The position numbers were made by a program, and so were the translations under genes. Below are positions 24,568 through 35,100 of a stretch of DNA of 64,000 nucleotides, piece by piece. The notes beneath the pieces were generated by a model. It searched no databases, had not been told where the DNA came from, and saw only the letters and a list, made by a program, of their open reading frames with translations. Each line of letters starts with the position of its first letter. Position 1 is the first letter of the stretch. Source of the stretch: Coprinopsis marcescibilis (Eukaryota > Basidiomycota > Agaricomycetes > Agaricales > Psathyrellaceae). Location of the stretch: the NCBI GenBank assembly GCA_004369085.1, contig ML210223.1:62001-126000 (forward strand), given 5' to 3'.

Positions 24568-26376
24568 ATGGAGAAGCAGGTCTTTCTCATATACGACAAC
24601 ACATCGCCCAAGTTTGACTATACCGACTTCGAACAACGGGATATTGTGGAAGGAGCGCTTTTCAGAGGGGCGGGGGCGCTGGGGTCGCCACTCTACAACC
24701 GGACAGGGCTGACATCGACTGATTCCAACCCCAGCGATGATTCCAACCCCTTGCGGTACTTTCGCTTTCATTTTCAAGGTGTGAATCATTGGCCCACGTT
24801 GCGGTCTCCCCTATCAATCGTGCGCACTTCTAATGAGCGGTTTGTACTCTCTATGACTTTCAGGTACTTCTGTCGCATTTTTCGGACATTCGCGGCACAT
24901 TGAAGGACGAGAACGTGGGGTCAGGATTGGGGAGGGCGTAGCTGCATGGAATATAGATTCGGTCCTTCCGAATACCAACGTCTCCATGCCTGCAGGTGGC
25001 AGCTTCGCTGCAGCGTCCGAGGATCCATTGTACTATACCAGGGCCAGCGGCCAGTGGTTCGCATCGCCCACTCTCCCGGATGACTTCCATCACATTTACT
25101 TCGAGTTCAGCGATTTCGCGCCGGTGCAGCTGCTGTTGGATTTTGCCGTTGTGGCTGGAGGAGAATTGGATACATACGACGGATCCACAAACATTATTGT
25201 TGATGACGATACGGTGCAGGAGATATTTTACTGGGGGGATTGGGCGCGGAATACCTTGGGGCCAGCAGATGGACAAACCTCCGAACATGCACTCACAAAC
25301 TACCCATTTCGTAACGGAACGCGCAGAACGAGGACTGTCGGCAGCGGGTTTAGATTTAGATTCTTAGGTACCGTATTCTCTGATCATAACCACGCTTTGT
25401 TGAATTACCGCTGACCTTCCATCGCTCAGGGACGTCAATACGCATTTATGCAGCCAGCAACAGGGGCCGCGTTGGCTCCTACGACACAACCTTCGCCATC
25501 GACGGCGAGCCTCCACGGGTGGCAACGTACACAGTCACCGCTGCGGAAGCTGGGTCCCAATCATCATCGACGTCGGAGGACCCACACACGCTGCTTTTTC
25601 AATATGCATCGCTTGAACCAGTAGAACATATATTAACTGCAAACCTCACAAACTTAGTTGGAGACCAAGTCTTCATCTTTGATTATCTTGTTTATACGCC
25701 AGCGTTCTCTAACTTGAACTCAAAACCCGTGTGGCAAGTCTCGGAGCTGGACCCGGCACTAGGACGACTACCCAACAGCTCAGGAGGTGAAACATCGGGG
25801 AAGGGGCCCAGTCAGCCCCTAAATGTTGCCGCGCTGGCTGGAGGGCTCGTTGGGGGAGTGTTTGCCATCGCCGTTTGCGGCCTGGTTATATTCATCTTTA
25901 TTTTGAAGAGAAGGAGGAGACAGGAGGAGATGCAACAGCAACAGGAGCTGCAGAACCTATCTGACGGAATGTTTGGCACTGACATTGGTGAGCATCTCGC
26001 ACATTCCTGAAACGCAAGGTTCTAAAATATCCATCAAGGCCCGGCTACATTCCAATATGAAACCCCGAGAGCATTATATAGCTCTCCCTTCGAAAACACA
26101 GTCCAAGCTTCACCTGAAGGGCATGCGCCTCACTGGATTGGAGGCGACAGAAAACGCCCAGCTGGGCAGGACGCCCAAAGTTCAGTATCTTACACAAACA
26201 GCACCTACCCTACGCACAGCGACTCAGCTTCGGGACAAGGGTCATCAATCTTGCCACCCCATCATGCGACCAGTCCTATTTTCGTCAAGTCCTCCGCAGA
26301 TCCGGCTTTCAATCAACAAATGGTTTACCCAAACTCAGGTTTACCCCCAACGTACTTCGAATCCGTTCCGCGCTAG
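24568..26376 (+). CDS. single-pass membrane protein with jelly-roll-like ectodomain (copy 2)
   Basis: This is a paralog of the preceding gene with the same four exons: 24568-24778, 24864-25367, 25430-25987 and 26039-26376. All three introns are phase 1, as in copy 1. It carries the two modules (IYDNTSPKFDYTDF and IVDDDTVQEIFYWGDW), a membrane segment (AGGLVGGVFAIAVCGLVIFIFILKRRRR) and a glutamine-rich juxtamembrane stretch (EEMQQQQELQNLSDG) absent from copy 1. The tail exon read in phase gives YSSPFENTVQ...PHWIGGD...SSADPAF...LPPTYF. It aligns with the tail of copy 1 and stops at 26374-26376. A longer open frame in another phase (25973-26455) is therefore spurious. Confidence 0.8.
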
Positions 26377-26679
26377 CGTGCCCAGCGGCTTAGATATCCC
26401 AAGTAGCTCTCCACCTCATAGTTCTCAGCTGCCATTCGTGCCCCTTACTTCATGACCCCCATCGTAGAACCAAAATGAACATTTGCATTTACTATCCCTG
26501 ACCCCATTCCGCAGGTCGCATTTTGGCATCTGTGTTGGGGTCTGCAACCTTTTGTGACCTGAATTTTAAATGAAAGAGAAGTGAGCCCAACCTACGACCA
26601 GGTTTGAGGAACTGTGCCAAAGTCGCAGACCACTCCTTAACAGACAACAGCTCTGATAAACGGTGTGTGATAGGGCATA
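26377..26679. other. intergenic, convergent 3' ends
   Basis: Short spacer between the second membrane-protein gene and the TMEM170-like gene. Nothing was recognised. Confidence 0.4.
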
Positions 26680-27430
26680 TCATACTATCGCGATAATAGA
26701 AGGCCAGATACTGTTCGGAAAAGGTAAACCTTGGGGGCGAGTGAAGGTATACGAGAGCTTACCTTAATAAACCAATCACCGCCTGTAGCACTGCGAGTAA
26801 GAACGGGATCCACCTGGAAAGGGATTCCTACAGTCAGATGACGAGCGACCGGGTGAATGTGGACACGCACGTTGAGATGTTGAAATGACCCGCCCGATAC
26901 AGACCAGTCACAGCGAACCCAAGCACGGCAGATGCAACCACAGATCCAGCTAAGCTGAATACCAGGAATGCCAGAAGTACGATGACAGCGAATGCCACCC
27001 GCGAACGCCGTTCGTTGATGCGAGGAAGTTTGGAAGGCGCGGGGGCCTCCCAGTTGTTTAATGTCACCGGGGAAGCAGGTGTGAGTGGAACTAAGTGGTA
27101 TGTTGATTTTCCATAACTATTCGTTGACAGTGATTGACCTGCCGGGCGAGTAGAAGGTGGGAAGCTGTAGTTCCAAAAGGCATACGCGCCGCAGATAAAG
27201 GACAGCGGAGTATTGAATATCAATGTCCAATAGAGGGTGAAACGAAACACATCTGAAAATCCGAGGTTACTATTCCGGAGATCCACTGACCAGAGACTGT
27301 ACAACGCACCACTAGGATGCTGAAGGTATGCACCACCCGGTTGAGTCGGCTCGGAGTGTTCGATATTGAGTATCTCCAGCCCCGGATTGTACAGAGAAGG
27401 CCATCCAGGTGTTTGGTAAACAGATCCCAT
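26680..27430 (-). CDS. TMEM170-like integral membrane protein
   Basis: The start is the ATG at 27428-27430 (MGSVYQTPGWPSLYNPGLEI); an in-frame ATG at 27451 is also possible. The protein has several hydrophobic helices: FRFTLYWTLIFNTPLSFICGAYAF, VAFAVIVLLAFLVFSLAGSVV, and after an intron (GTGCGT...TTCCAG) WIPFLLAVLQAVIGLL. A last intron (GTAAGC...GAACAG) leads to SIWPSIIAIV and the stop at 26680-26682. This order and the phrases DVFRFTLYW and STWIPF match the fungal members of the TMEM170 group of small membrane proteins, some of which shape the ER and nuclear envelope in animals. A loop of about 60 residues between helices is Pro/Ser-rich. A small extra intron before DVFRF is possible. Confidence 0.7.
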
Positions 27431-27976
27431 AGCTCGGAAAAGCGTGGACAACTGCGGGTTAAGGATATGCTGCTAGTGACACATGTCCTATGAAGGATTG
27501 TATACACTCCTTGTGTGCTAATTTCTGCTAAGAGTACGAGCAAGGAATCTGACGTCGATAGTAATCGGTGGTTCAAGAGCAACAAGTATACGTCACACCA
27601 CTTGTTTGCCAGTGTTATGTTCCAAAGCCCTCGGCATTTTATCAAGTTGTCGACTATCAAAAGCTCCAGCCCAGGCTTCAAGATGAAGACTTTGTTTATC
27701 GAACTGTTGCGGTCCATATCCTACATTCAATTCGATCGTCGATGGAACAGGCTTAACTTGTCTGTGGAGCCATACACCCCATATGCCTCCGCCGTGTTCG
27801 TATGGTTGAAAGCTGATGTCAGTATAATGTATACTTGGCAACAAAGTTCAAATGATACATACCTATTTGGAAAAAGAAAGTTATAGAGCCCAGTAGAAGT
27901 CCAGAGAATGCCCCACACCATTCCACCACTATACCATTATAACACCAACCCCAACCCCTGAGCGAATTGCTGAGTC

Positions 27977-28009
27977 TGATTGGCTGCGCACATTTGCCTC
28001 AGGCTTGGC
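27977..28009 (+). promoter_or_regulatory. conserved upstream block A of metallothionein 1 (CCAAT + MRE-like)
   Basis: A 33-base block matches 43618-43650 (minus strand) upstream of the second metallothionein at 31 of 33 positions. It contains ATTGG, an inverted CCAAT box, followed directly by TGCGCAC (27985-27991), which fits the metal-response-element core TGCRCNC described for animal metallothionein genes. It lies about 245 bases before the ATG. A metal-response role is inferred. Confidence 0.7.
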
Positions 28010-28054
28010 AGCATATTTGTAAGATCCGAGCGTACAGCCACTGAGGGATATTCT

Positions 28055-28067
28055 GGAGCACCAATCA
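28055..28067 (+). promoter_or_regulatory. conserved upstream block B of metallothionein 1 (CCAAT box)
   Basis: GGAGCACCAATCA is identical to the reverse complement of 43547-43559 upstream of metallothionein 2. The spacing to block A is similar in the two genes (45 and 58 bases). It contains a CCAAT box. Confidence 0.6.
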
Positions 28068-28148
28068 GGAGCGTTTATTGGTCCGATGGTGTCCGAAAGT
28101 TACTCCAATTCTAGCCACTGATTACGTGTCGAAATGGAGTGGATTCGG

Positions 28149-28155
28149 TATATAA
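28149..28155 (+). promoter_or_regulatory. TATA box of metallothionein 1
   Basis: TATATAA followed by GG lies 98 bases before the first ATG. The same TATATAAGG appears before metallothionein 2. Confidence 0.65.
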
Positions 28156-28252
28156 GGTTCAATTTCTGCTTAGGTCCATCCCAACTTTCCAAGTACGATA
28201 ATCCCAACCCACCAAGCTACCAAATCTTTTATCACTCCAAATTTTTCACAAA

Positions 28253-28597
28253 ATGATGGTATGCGTAGTTTGCCCGTCTTCTGTGCCGCTCTGACGGTGC
28301 CTAATTCTCGTAGTCCTTTGAAAGCGCCACTCCTGTCAACATGTGTGACAACTGCAAGTGCGGAAACGCCTGCAGCTGCGGGGATAGGTTCGTCGATGAT
28401 GCTCACCACCACCACCACAATTCCATAGTTAACGATTTATCTAGCTGTGGATGCACCAAGAACCAAGCCTCTAACAGCGGATGCGGCTCTAGCACTTGCA
28501 CTTGCACCGAGTACGTTCCTTTCTCATGATCATAGCGAACGTAGTGCTAAGACCCTCAAACAGCTGCCAGTGCAAGGCTGGTGAATGCAAATGCTAA
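28253..28597 (+). CDS. metallothionein-like protein 1
   Basis: This small Cys-rich metal-binding protein is rebuilt from four exons: 28253-28258, 28314-28387, 28445-28510 and 28564-28597. The first exon is only two ATG codons. The product has about 59 residues with 14 cysteines in CxC and CxxC pairs: MCDNCKCGNACSCGDSCGC, then STCTCTDCQCKAGECKC. It lacks aromatic residues in the cysteine-rich part, as expected for metallothioneins, which chelate Cu, Zn or Cd in the cytosol. Intron 2 (57 bases) removes a run of histidine codons that an unspliced reading would include. The exon layout is shared with 42987-43335 and 55965-56352. Confidence 0.88.
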
Positions 28598-29410
28598 ACA
28601 CCCATCCTAGTATCATTCCCTATCAAATTGTACATATGCCGTCCCTCTACCACATGCCTTTGACTCGGATGATGTGTATCTCTTTAAAGACCATTAGTAC
28701 GGAATGTGGTCACGCACGAAAGAACCATTTCTCATACACGTAATTGTATATTGTGCGTTCCGATCCAAAGGAGATTCAGACACTTCAAAGCGACTTCCTG
28801 GCATTGGAAGTTGAAGGGTTCTTTCCTGAAGGTTACGAAGACGAATGCTAAAGAATCAAGATTGCCGTCGAGCGCTAAATATAAAACGCACTAACGCCGC
28901 CCTGACATCAGCTTTACATACGTACCCTTGTCCTGAACACTCAATAAATACAGTGAATCAAGCTCCATCATGGACGCGTGGCCATGGTCACTTGCTAAAC
29001 CACGCACGCAGTTCGCACTTATAAATATACTCATCATGGAGTTCATGTGGCTCAGGAGGGCAACGCAGACGACTCCGGGACTCGTGCGAATCTGAACGGT
29101 AATGCACAGTTTTCTCCGTCCCGAGTTGGTACACGGGTCCAAATCACCTACTTGATCACGTACCTGAGGGAAGTCGCTGCGGATGCAACACAAGTGTCGC
29201 AAGAATCTGCTCCCCGGGGCCGGCGAGCAACTGAAGCTCCCTCGGTTTTGGATCGTCCCGGATAGCCGTAGTACGTAAAGCTTCCTCATAACAAGAACGT
29301 GGTGTTGAGATATTCCGGTTGACCATCTAGAATACCTGGCTCCTCAAGCCATGATATTGATGAATGCTGCGCCAGCGAGATTCACAGACTAAATACTACT
29401 GCGTGTTACA
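28598..29410. other. intergenic
   Basis: This holds the 3' flank of metallothionein 1 and the promoter of the MFS gene. A minus-strand frame of 132 codons (28891-29289) has no motif and is not accepted. Confidence 0.4.
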
Positions 29411-31836
29411 ATGGGAGTAGTAATGACACCTAATATCCCTTCCCCCACTTCCTCCTCCTCCAGTCCTGAAATGTCTTCGAGCGAGGACAGCACGTCGCAA
29501 AGCACAGGAGACAGTATAAAGGACCCAAGTGTTCAGTCACCGCCTGGTAATTCTGGCTCTGTGACGAGCCACCACTGCGAGACGAAGTACATCTATGTAC
29601 GCGCTTCACTTGACTCTGACCACCACAACCTACTGACTTCAACTCTACAAGGTTGACTTCGAACCGAACGACCCTCGTAACCCAACCAATTATTCGCACC
29701 GGAAAAAATGGATTATCACCTCCATCGCCTGTTTCTTTACACTGGTGGCAGGTAACTATGCATCCCGACTCACCGCTCCAGCAGTCAATTCTCTCTGAGG
29801 GGTCCATCTGACTCTACTACACCCAGGTATCACATCGGCTGGGTACAACATGGGCTTTCCATCAATGATATCGGACCTAGCGACCTCCCGACACCAGGCA
29901 ATGATCGGCCTTAGCGTGTTTCTGCTAGGGTTCGGAGTAGTTCCGCTCGTAACAGCACCCTTTAGCGAAGAGTTCGGCAGACTCCCTCTATACTGCGTCA
30001 GCCTAGTGGGATTTCTACTAATGTATGTCGTAATTGCTCGGTAAGCTTTATCCTATCTTCATGGCGCAATTTATGGCTGCTGAGACCCTATATCTCAACC
30101 CTAGAGCGGAGAGCATTCTCGCAGTACAGCTCGGGCGCTTCTTTCAGGGTGCTTTTGGCTCGACTGGCGCAACGATGGTTGGTGGGACGGTCGCGGATAT
30201 CTGGCCTCACGAGCAGCAAGTAAACCATCACATTTAAACAAATCCAGCTAAATTTACACACCTGCTCGTACAGACGAGGCCTGCCCATGGCATTGTTTTC
30301 GTTGATGGCAGTTGGCGGAAATGGGCTTGGCCCTGTAATAGCCGGATTGATCCAGTATAATGACAGTCTACAATGGCGGTGGAGTCAGTGGATTCAAATG
30401 AGGTGCGTCCTTCATAGCACTCGAGTCTCGTCTCGCCTTCTTATGAGCTCGTTTATTGCGGCCAGCGTCTGCGCTGCATGTTTTCTCTGTATCCCCTTAA
30501 TGGGCGAGACGCGTTCAGCGATCATCTTGATCCGGATAGCAAGGAAGATACGGAAAGATACAGGAAACCCTCAATATAGGGCAAAGATAGAAGATGAACG
30601 CACCAGTTTGAAACACTTGATCTGGACCTCGTGTACCAGGCCTCTATGTAGGTATTTCCATACTTTGCACCTCGACGGTCCAAAAATTGACTGACGGTAC
30701 CAGTCCTCCTCATTAGTGAACCTATCGTGACCAGCTTTAGCGTGAGCACCCTTTCTTTCTCGGTTCATGAGATCACCTGCTGACAATTGCTGCAGGTATG
30801 GATTGGTCTCGCATGGGGTATCGTGTACTGCATGATATCGTTCGTAGCCCTCGACTTCCGCCGCTTGTAGTGACCGGCGCTAATCAACGATTCCCATTCC
30901 CACAGCTCGGTTGGTTTGGTCTTTACAGAACTCCACGGCTTCAATGTAGCACAAGCGGGGCTGGGTTTCTTAGCTCTCGTGTGAGTGCATTCGTTCGTTT
31001 TCTGCCTTCGTTTCGCGATACTGATTTTCCTCACGATGGATGTTTCAATACTTTCAGAGTCGGGTCTTTAATTGGGTTCGGAACGAACTTCATTCAAGAA
31101 TGGCTTTACCGGTAAGTGGTGAACAGCCAAATTCGTCTGCAATGAAAATTGGCCTCTTAAAATTTCTCAGTAAATACTTTCCAACCAAGGGCGTCGAAGC
31201 AAGATTATACTCGGCTTGCTACGCAGCCATCCTTTTCCCGATCGGCATGTTCATCTATGGCGCTTCTTGCTCTCCGTCGGTTCATTGGTCAGGCTTGGTC
31301 ATCGGTATCATGGTACGTAAGAACATATGATTCACACTCCCCACACAAGACACATCAAACTAACGTGAACATGAGCAGATATTCCTTTGGGCAACATACA
31401 CAATATACCTTGCAGTGTTCTCATACCTGGCCGACTGTTACGGTCCCTATGCGTCGTCTGCTCTTGCGGCTCAAAGCCTCTTCCGTGAGCCAGCTCTTGA
31501 CCTATGCACCCAACCAATACCTTGTGAACTAACCTGTCGCCAGGAAACATTCTTGCGGCAATATTCCCCCTCTTCAGCCAGCAAATGTACCAGACCCTGA
31601 CCTACAGATGGGCCAATGTCCTGTTTGGGTCGCTAGCGGTCCTAATGATCCCAATTCCATACGTACGCAGATTCGCCAATTATCCTGCTTCGTCGCATTG
31701 GCTTAACATCAACACCTAGGTGTTGCTATGGTACGGTCCAGCCATACGAAATCACAGTCGATTCTGTAAAAGGGTCATGGATGCACATTCGAAACCCGAA
31801 CAGTCAGACTTGAAGACATCCAAAGAGAAGGTGTGA
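29411..31836 (+). CDS. MFS transporter, drug/polyamine:H+ antiporter type
   Basis: This is a major facilitator superfamily transporter of the fungal DHA1 multidrug/polyamine type, expected at the plasma membrane. A Ser-rich cytosolic N-terminus leads to WxIT...CFFTL and helix 2. FLLGFGVVPLVTAPFSEEFGR is the conserved loop 2-3 signature, and LGRFFQGAFGSTGATMVGGTVADIW is the helix 4-5 region. Helix 5 follows with GNGLGPVIAGLI. Later helices include WIGLAWGIVYCMISFVAL, AGLGFLALVVGSLIGFG, FPIGMFIYGAS and ATYTIYLAVFSYLAD...YASSALAAQSLFRN. About ten introns keep frame throughout and the stop is at 31834-31836. I saw no frameshift, so the gene appears intact. The substrate is unknown. Confidence 0.9.
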
Positions 31837-32031
31837 AAGCAGGTGACAGCTGGAGGGGGAATCTTTGGGATAGAGTTCATAATGACGCTGGGCGCAGGGT
31901 TCAAAAATATTCCTACAAAAGTCAATCAACTAATCCACACATAGATAGTTCCAAAACTATAGAAGCATCATTTAGTAGTTATCCGGGGTATACCCTTTGC
32001 AATGGCACCACTTTGTCACATCTAAATTGGC

Positions 32032-34403
32032 TCAAACTCGACGAATCGAGTCAGCAAGTCCGCCCTCCCAACCGTAACTGATGAGAACAGTGGAATAAGC
32101 TCCAAAATCCCGAGCATATAATGCGCAAATGGGCTTACACAGGCTATAGTATTCTTCTTTCGACAGATTTGGCAACGCTTGACCAGGCGGCGCGTCCATA
32201 GATACGCCAAAACGCTACAGCACACCAATGTAACTGGTGATTAGTACCGAACATCTTGTACGTATGGGGGGTACACACCTTCGGATGGATGCGGTTCCTC
32301 CTACGCTGCCGAATCCCCAGTCCCTCTCCAAGACCCAACGCATCATGCGAATTCAAAAACTCCTGGAATGCAGGCCCAGTATCGATGAATGCATCAAGCG
32401 ATTGAGTCAATCGAATCATAGAGGGCGAATGCATTCCCTGTTCCAAAAGCTTCTTCAACCGGGGCCCCTAACGTGAATGTCCATCAGTCCCATAATTCTT
32501 GAGAAACGCAGAAAAAGGCTCACGAGAGACGGAATGTTCCTGCACCTCCTCTTCAACATCTCAAGAACCTTCTCAGGGCTGGAAAGGGGGTCCCTCTTCA
32601 TGGCTTCCCTCTCGTTAGACCACTTCGAAAAGGACATCATCAGACAAGAACGAGGGTTCTCCCTATTGATCAGCGGTACCCAATCTCTCAAACAGTCCTC
32701 CAAACTTGTTGCCCTCCCGCCACCAGTACTGCCACCAGAGTCAGCCATACCGCCTAGGTCTATGCGGTCGAACGAAGCATTAACAAAAGATGGTAGTACC
32801 CCAACCGAGATCCCCTTGGAAAGTAAGCGCGAGTCGTATTGAGTGTGATGGATATTAACGTGGAAGTTCTTCATCCGAATAATGAATTCACGGAGCTCTT
32901 GCTTGATGTGGAAGAACAGGCACCCAAAGATGTCGCCTGAGGAATCGACTCCGTGGCGTAGCCCCGTAGCTTGAGCCTGGGAGACATTCCAACTTTGCAA
33001 CGGTGATATATCGTCGGTTTTGCCTAACCAGCTCCCCAGAGGCGAGAATGCCAATCTAATGGTGCATACGATGAGCTATCATCAGGGTGGTATGGAGATT
33101 GAGATTGAAAGTCTGTACCTATTGGGATGCGTAAAAGGCCTGAGGTCCAACGAAAACGGAGCCAGCACCCCCGTCTTCCAATAGTACACGTGTGCCAGGC
33201 GGTGAGCTGGCTCCAGATTCGCGAGGATCTTGTGACGATCATCAACCCGCGAAGGATCGAGGAGGACGTCCCGCATTCTCCTCATCGCCTTTGGAAGCTC
33301 GTACCGCGACAAAAATGCCTCCAACGGGCGTTTTATCGCCATAGATGGCTGAGCGGAGAAAAGCTTCCCTCGCCCTCGTGTTGGAAAACATCGCTGAAAG
33401 GTCATGTCGGATTGCCTGGCAGAGTCCCCGTAGATCATATGTACGCAACGACGAACATATGCAGAGCCTGCTTCTGTTAGCCGGGAGGAATACATTAGGT
33501 GGAGCGCGAGTTCCGCGACTTCGTCGATGGAAGGTCCGTCCGTTAGGAGGATGTAGAGAATGACAAGGCTTTGGTTTGCCGATACAGCGTCGGGGTCGTT
33601 GATAAGGATGTCACATTGGCCTTGGTAGCCATTTGGAAGGGAGTTGACGGTTTGCATAAGGTTGCGGATGTCATTGGCACCTGCAGAACTGTCAGAACAG
33701 CAAAAATGGTTCAGGCATGCGTGGGGCTCACCTGCAAAACATAACTTGAAATTCTGGTACACAGAGACAGCCAGTCCTTCGTTAAGGGATGGCCGAAGGA
33801 TGTCGTATCCCGGAATGCGTCCCCAAAGTCCGCTGGGGTTGGGTTTCATGTCGCAAGCTTGAATCGCGATACCTTCGCAATGAAAAGACGGTTGCCGACC
33901 TTCGAGAACCCAGTTTGGTTGCCATGTGCATTGATTTAATTTGCTTTCGCAATCGCTGCGGTGTTTCGCCCAATGCTGCCGTTGGCAGTGTCCGGAACAG
34001 TACTGTGAAGTTGGTCAGACGACTAGGGTAAAAAAGAGGATGGAGGGGGGTTGATTACTTTAACAAGTCCGCACTAGAGGAAGATCCGAAATCAGTAGTG
34101 CTCCACTGAACAGGAGGATGTATGGCGAAGCACCTGCGCACACGCCATCTGAGCAACGTTCTGACAACGTCCGTTCTGTGCCCTATCGTTGCTGCAAATA
34201 AGATGGGAGAGGGTTCTGCCTCCTGGTCCGGTACCCAACGCATATGTCATGTACGACTCCAAAGACAGAGACAGGTCCACCGACTTTCTTTCCCTACGCA
34301 TCAAGCTGAGAGAAAGGGTGTGTCGGCGAACAAGAGCCAACATGGAGTTCCGGTAATCACTCGCCATAGAGATGGATGAGCTAGCACCGATGGTAGATAC
34401 CAA
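32032..34403 (-). CDS. MYND zinc-finger protein with DUF4470 domain
   Basis: A MYND zinc finger is rebuilt by two introns: CQNVAQMACAQ|CGLVK|YCSGHCQRQHWAKHRSDC (about 33960-34170). It is followed by a DUF4470-type region (LINDPDAVSANQSLVILYILLTDG, then DEVAELALHLMYSS). Later segments include SLEDCLRDWVPLINRENPRSCLMMSF. A GTGAGC intron at about 32475-32530 joins RNIPSL to GPRLKKLLEQ, and GPAFQEFLNSH, IHPKRFGVSMDAPPG and a short tail follow, with stop at about 32032. DUF4470 proteins are related to the dynein assembly factor DNAAF3. In agaricomycetes they are widespread with MYND fingers and have no known role. The start (34403, or an inner ATG) and last exon are uncertain. Confidence 0.72.
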
Positions 34404-35100
34404 TCAGTGCTGAAGCGTTGAGAGGTGGCAAAGGTGCATCTACTAGCTTCGCTGCAGCGGTTTATAAGAGGACCTTAGAGCTCGGAACAGAGTTTCCAAG
34501 AGAGTCTGGAGAAGGGTCCGTCCCTGCATTCGAGGTTCCATTACGTGAGACGAAGGATGCTTCTATTCTCTATCAGAAGTCTGTGTCCACAGGGCAACGC
34601 AGCACAGAAGGATCGTGAGCAACGACGAAAATCAGGATTTTCGCTACTTCATGGTAAAAGATCTGCAAAATGTTTTGTGAAGCGAGTGAAAACGGAGGAA
34701 CACAGGCCATACCTCCTGTTGTCATTCACCAGGACTTTCGTAACTGAATATTATCCCAGGACCTTCACTGACTCCTGATTATGAGGGGGGAGCAAATTCT
34801 CAAGTCCTCAAGGGCGATTTGATAGGGCTTGAATAGATGGACCAGCGAGAGTAAGATCAACTGAGATGCAGATGGTTTATCATTTGAGAAAAGCCGTGGT
34901 GACGATGAGCCACGACGAGCTGACTGTTGAGTTCGTCGTGCGTCGACGGGCGCGCCGATGCCAATGGCAGTGACTGGAATGTGTGACGTGTGACACTTTG
35001 TGACGCGAGGATCACGAGGGTCGCGTCTGTGTCACAAATCTTCCAAGCTTCCGCACTTTGCCAGCTAGCGACGTACACGACAACGGCGCGTGCATCCAAC
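34404..35100. other. divergent intergenic region
   Basis: This is shared upstream DNA of the MYND gene and the DNA polymerase alpha gene. The short palindromic-looking GTGTGACGTGTGACACTTTGTGACGCG at about 34980-35007 has repeated TGACG/TGACAC elements. No gene is seen. Confidence 0.45.

Larger units (their letters stand above)
21768..26376 (+). repeat. tandem segmental duplication (two units of about 2-2.5 kb)
   Basis: The first unit runs from about 21768 to 23750 and the second from about 24343 to 26376. They share promoter sequence, exon-intron order and high identity through exons 1-3, for example the long stretch around AAGGAGC...ACCGGACAGG...ACATCGACTGATTCC. Introns and 3' tails have diverged much more than exons. 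This shows a gene duplication followed by selection on the protein. Confidence 0.85.
27431..28252. other. divergent intergenic region with metallothionein promoter
   Basis: This is the shared upstream region of the TMEM170-like gene (left) and the first metallothionein (right). The right half holds conserved promoter blocks and a TATA box, listed separately. Open frames at 27515-27886 have no protein-like features. Confidence 0.5.

Noticed and set aside
25973..26455. Long frame after the membrane segment of the second tandem protein as the tail
   Set aside because: The phase that aligns with the paralog tail is a different one and stops at 26376.
28388..28444. Histidine run in an open frame overlapping metallothionein 1
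   Set aside because: It lies inside a well-formed 57-base GT-AG intron. Removing it restores the CSCGDSCGC pattern seen in the paralogs.
28891..29289. 132-codon minus-strand open frame as a gene
   Set aside because: No motif, no signal peptide, no splice-supported extension, and it lies across a promoter region.
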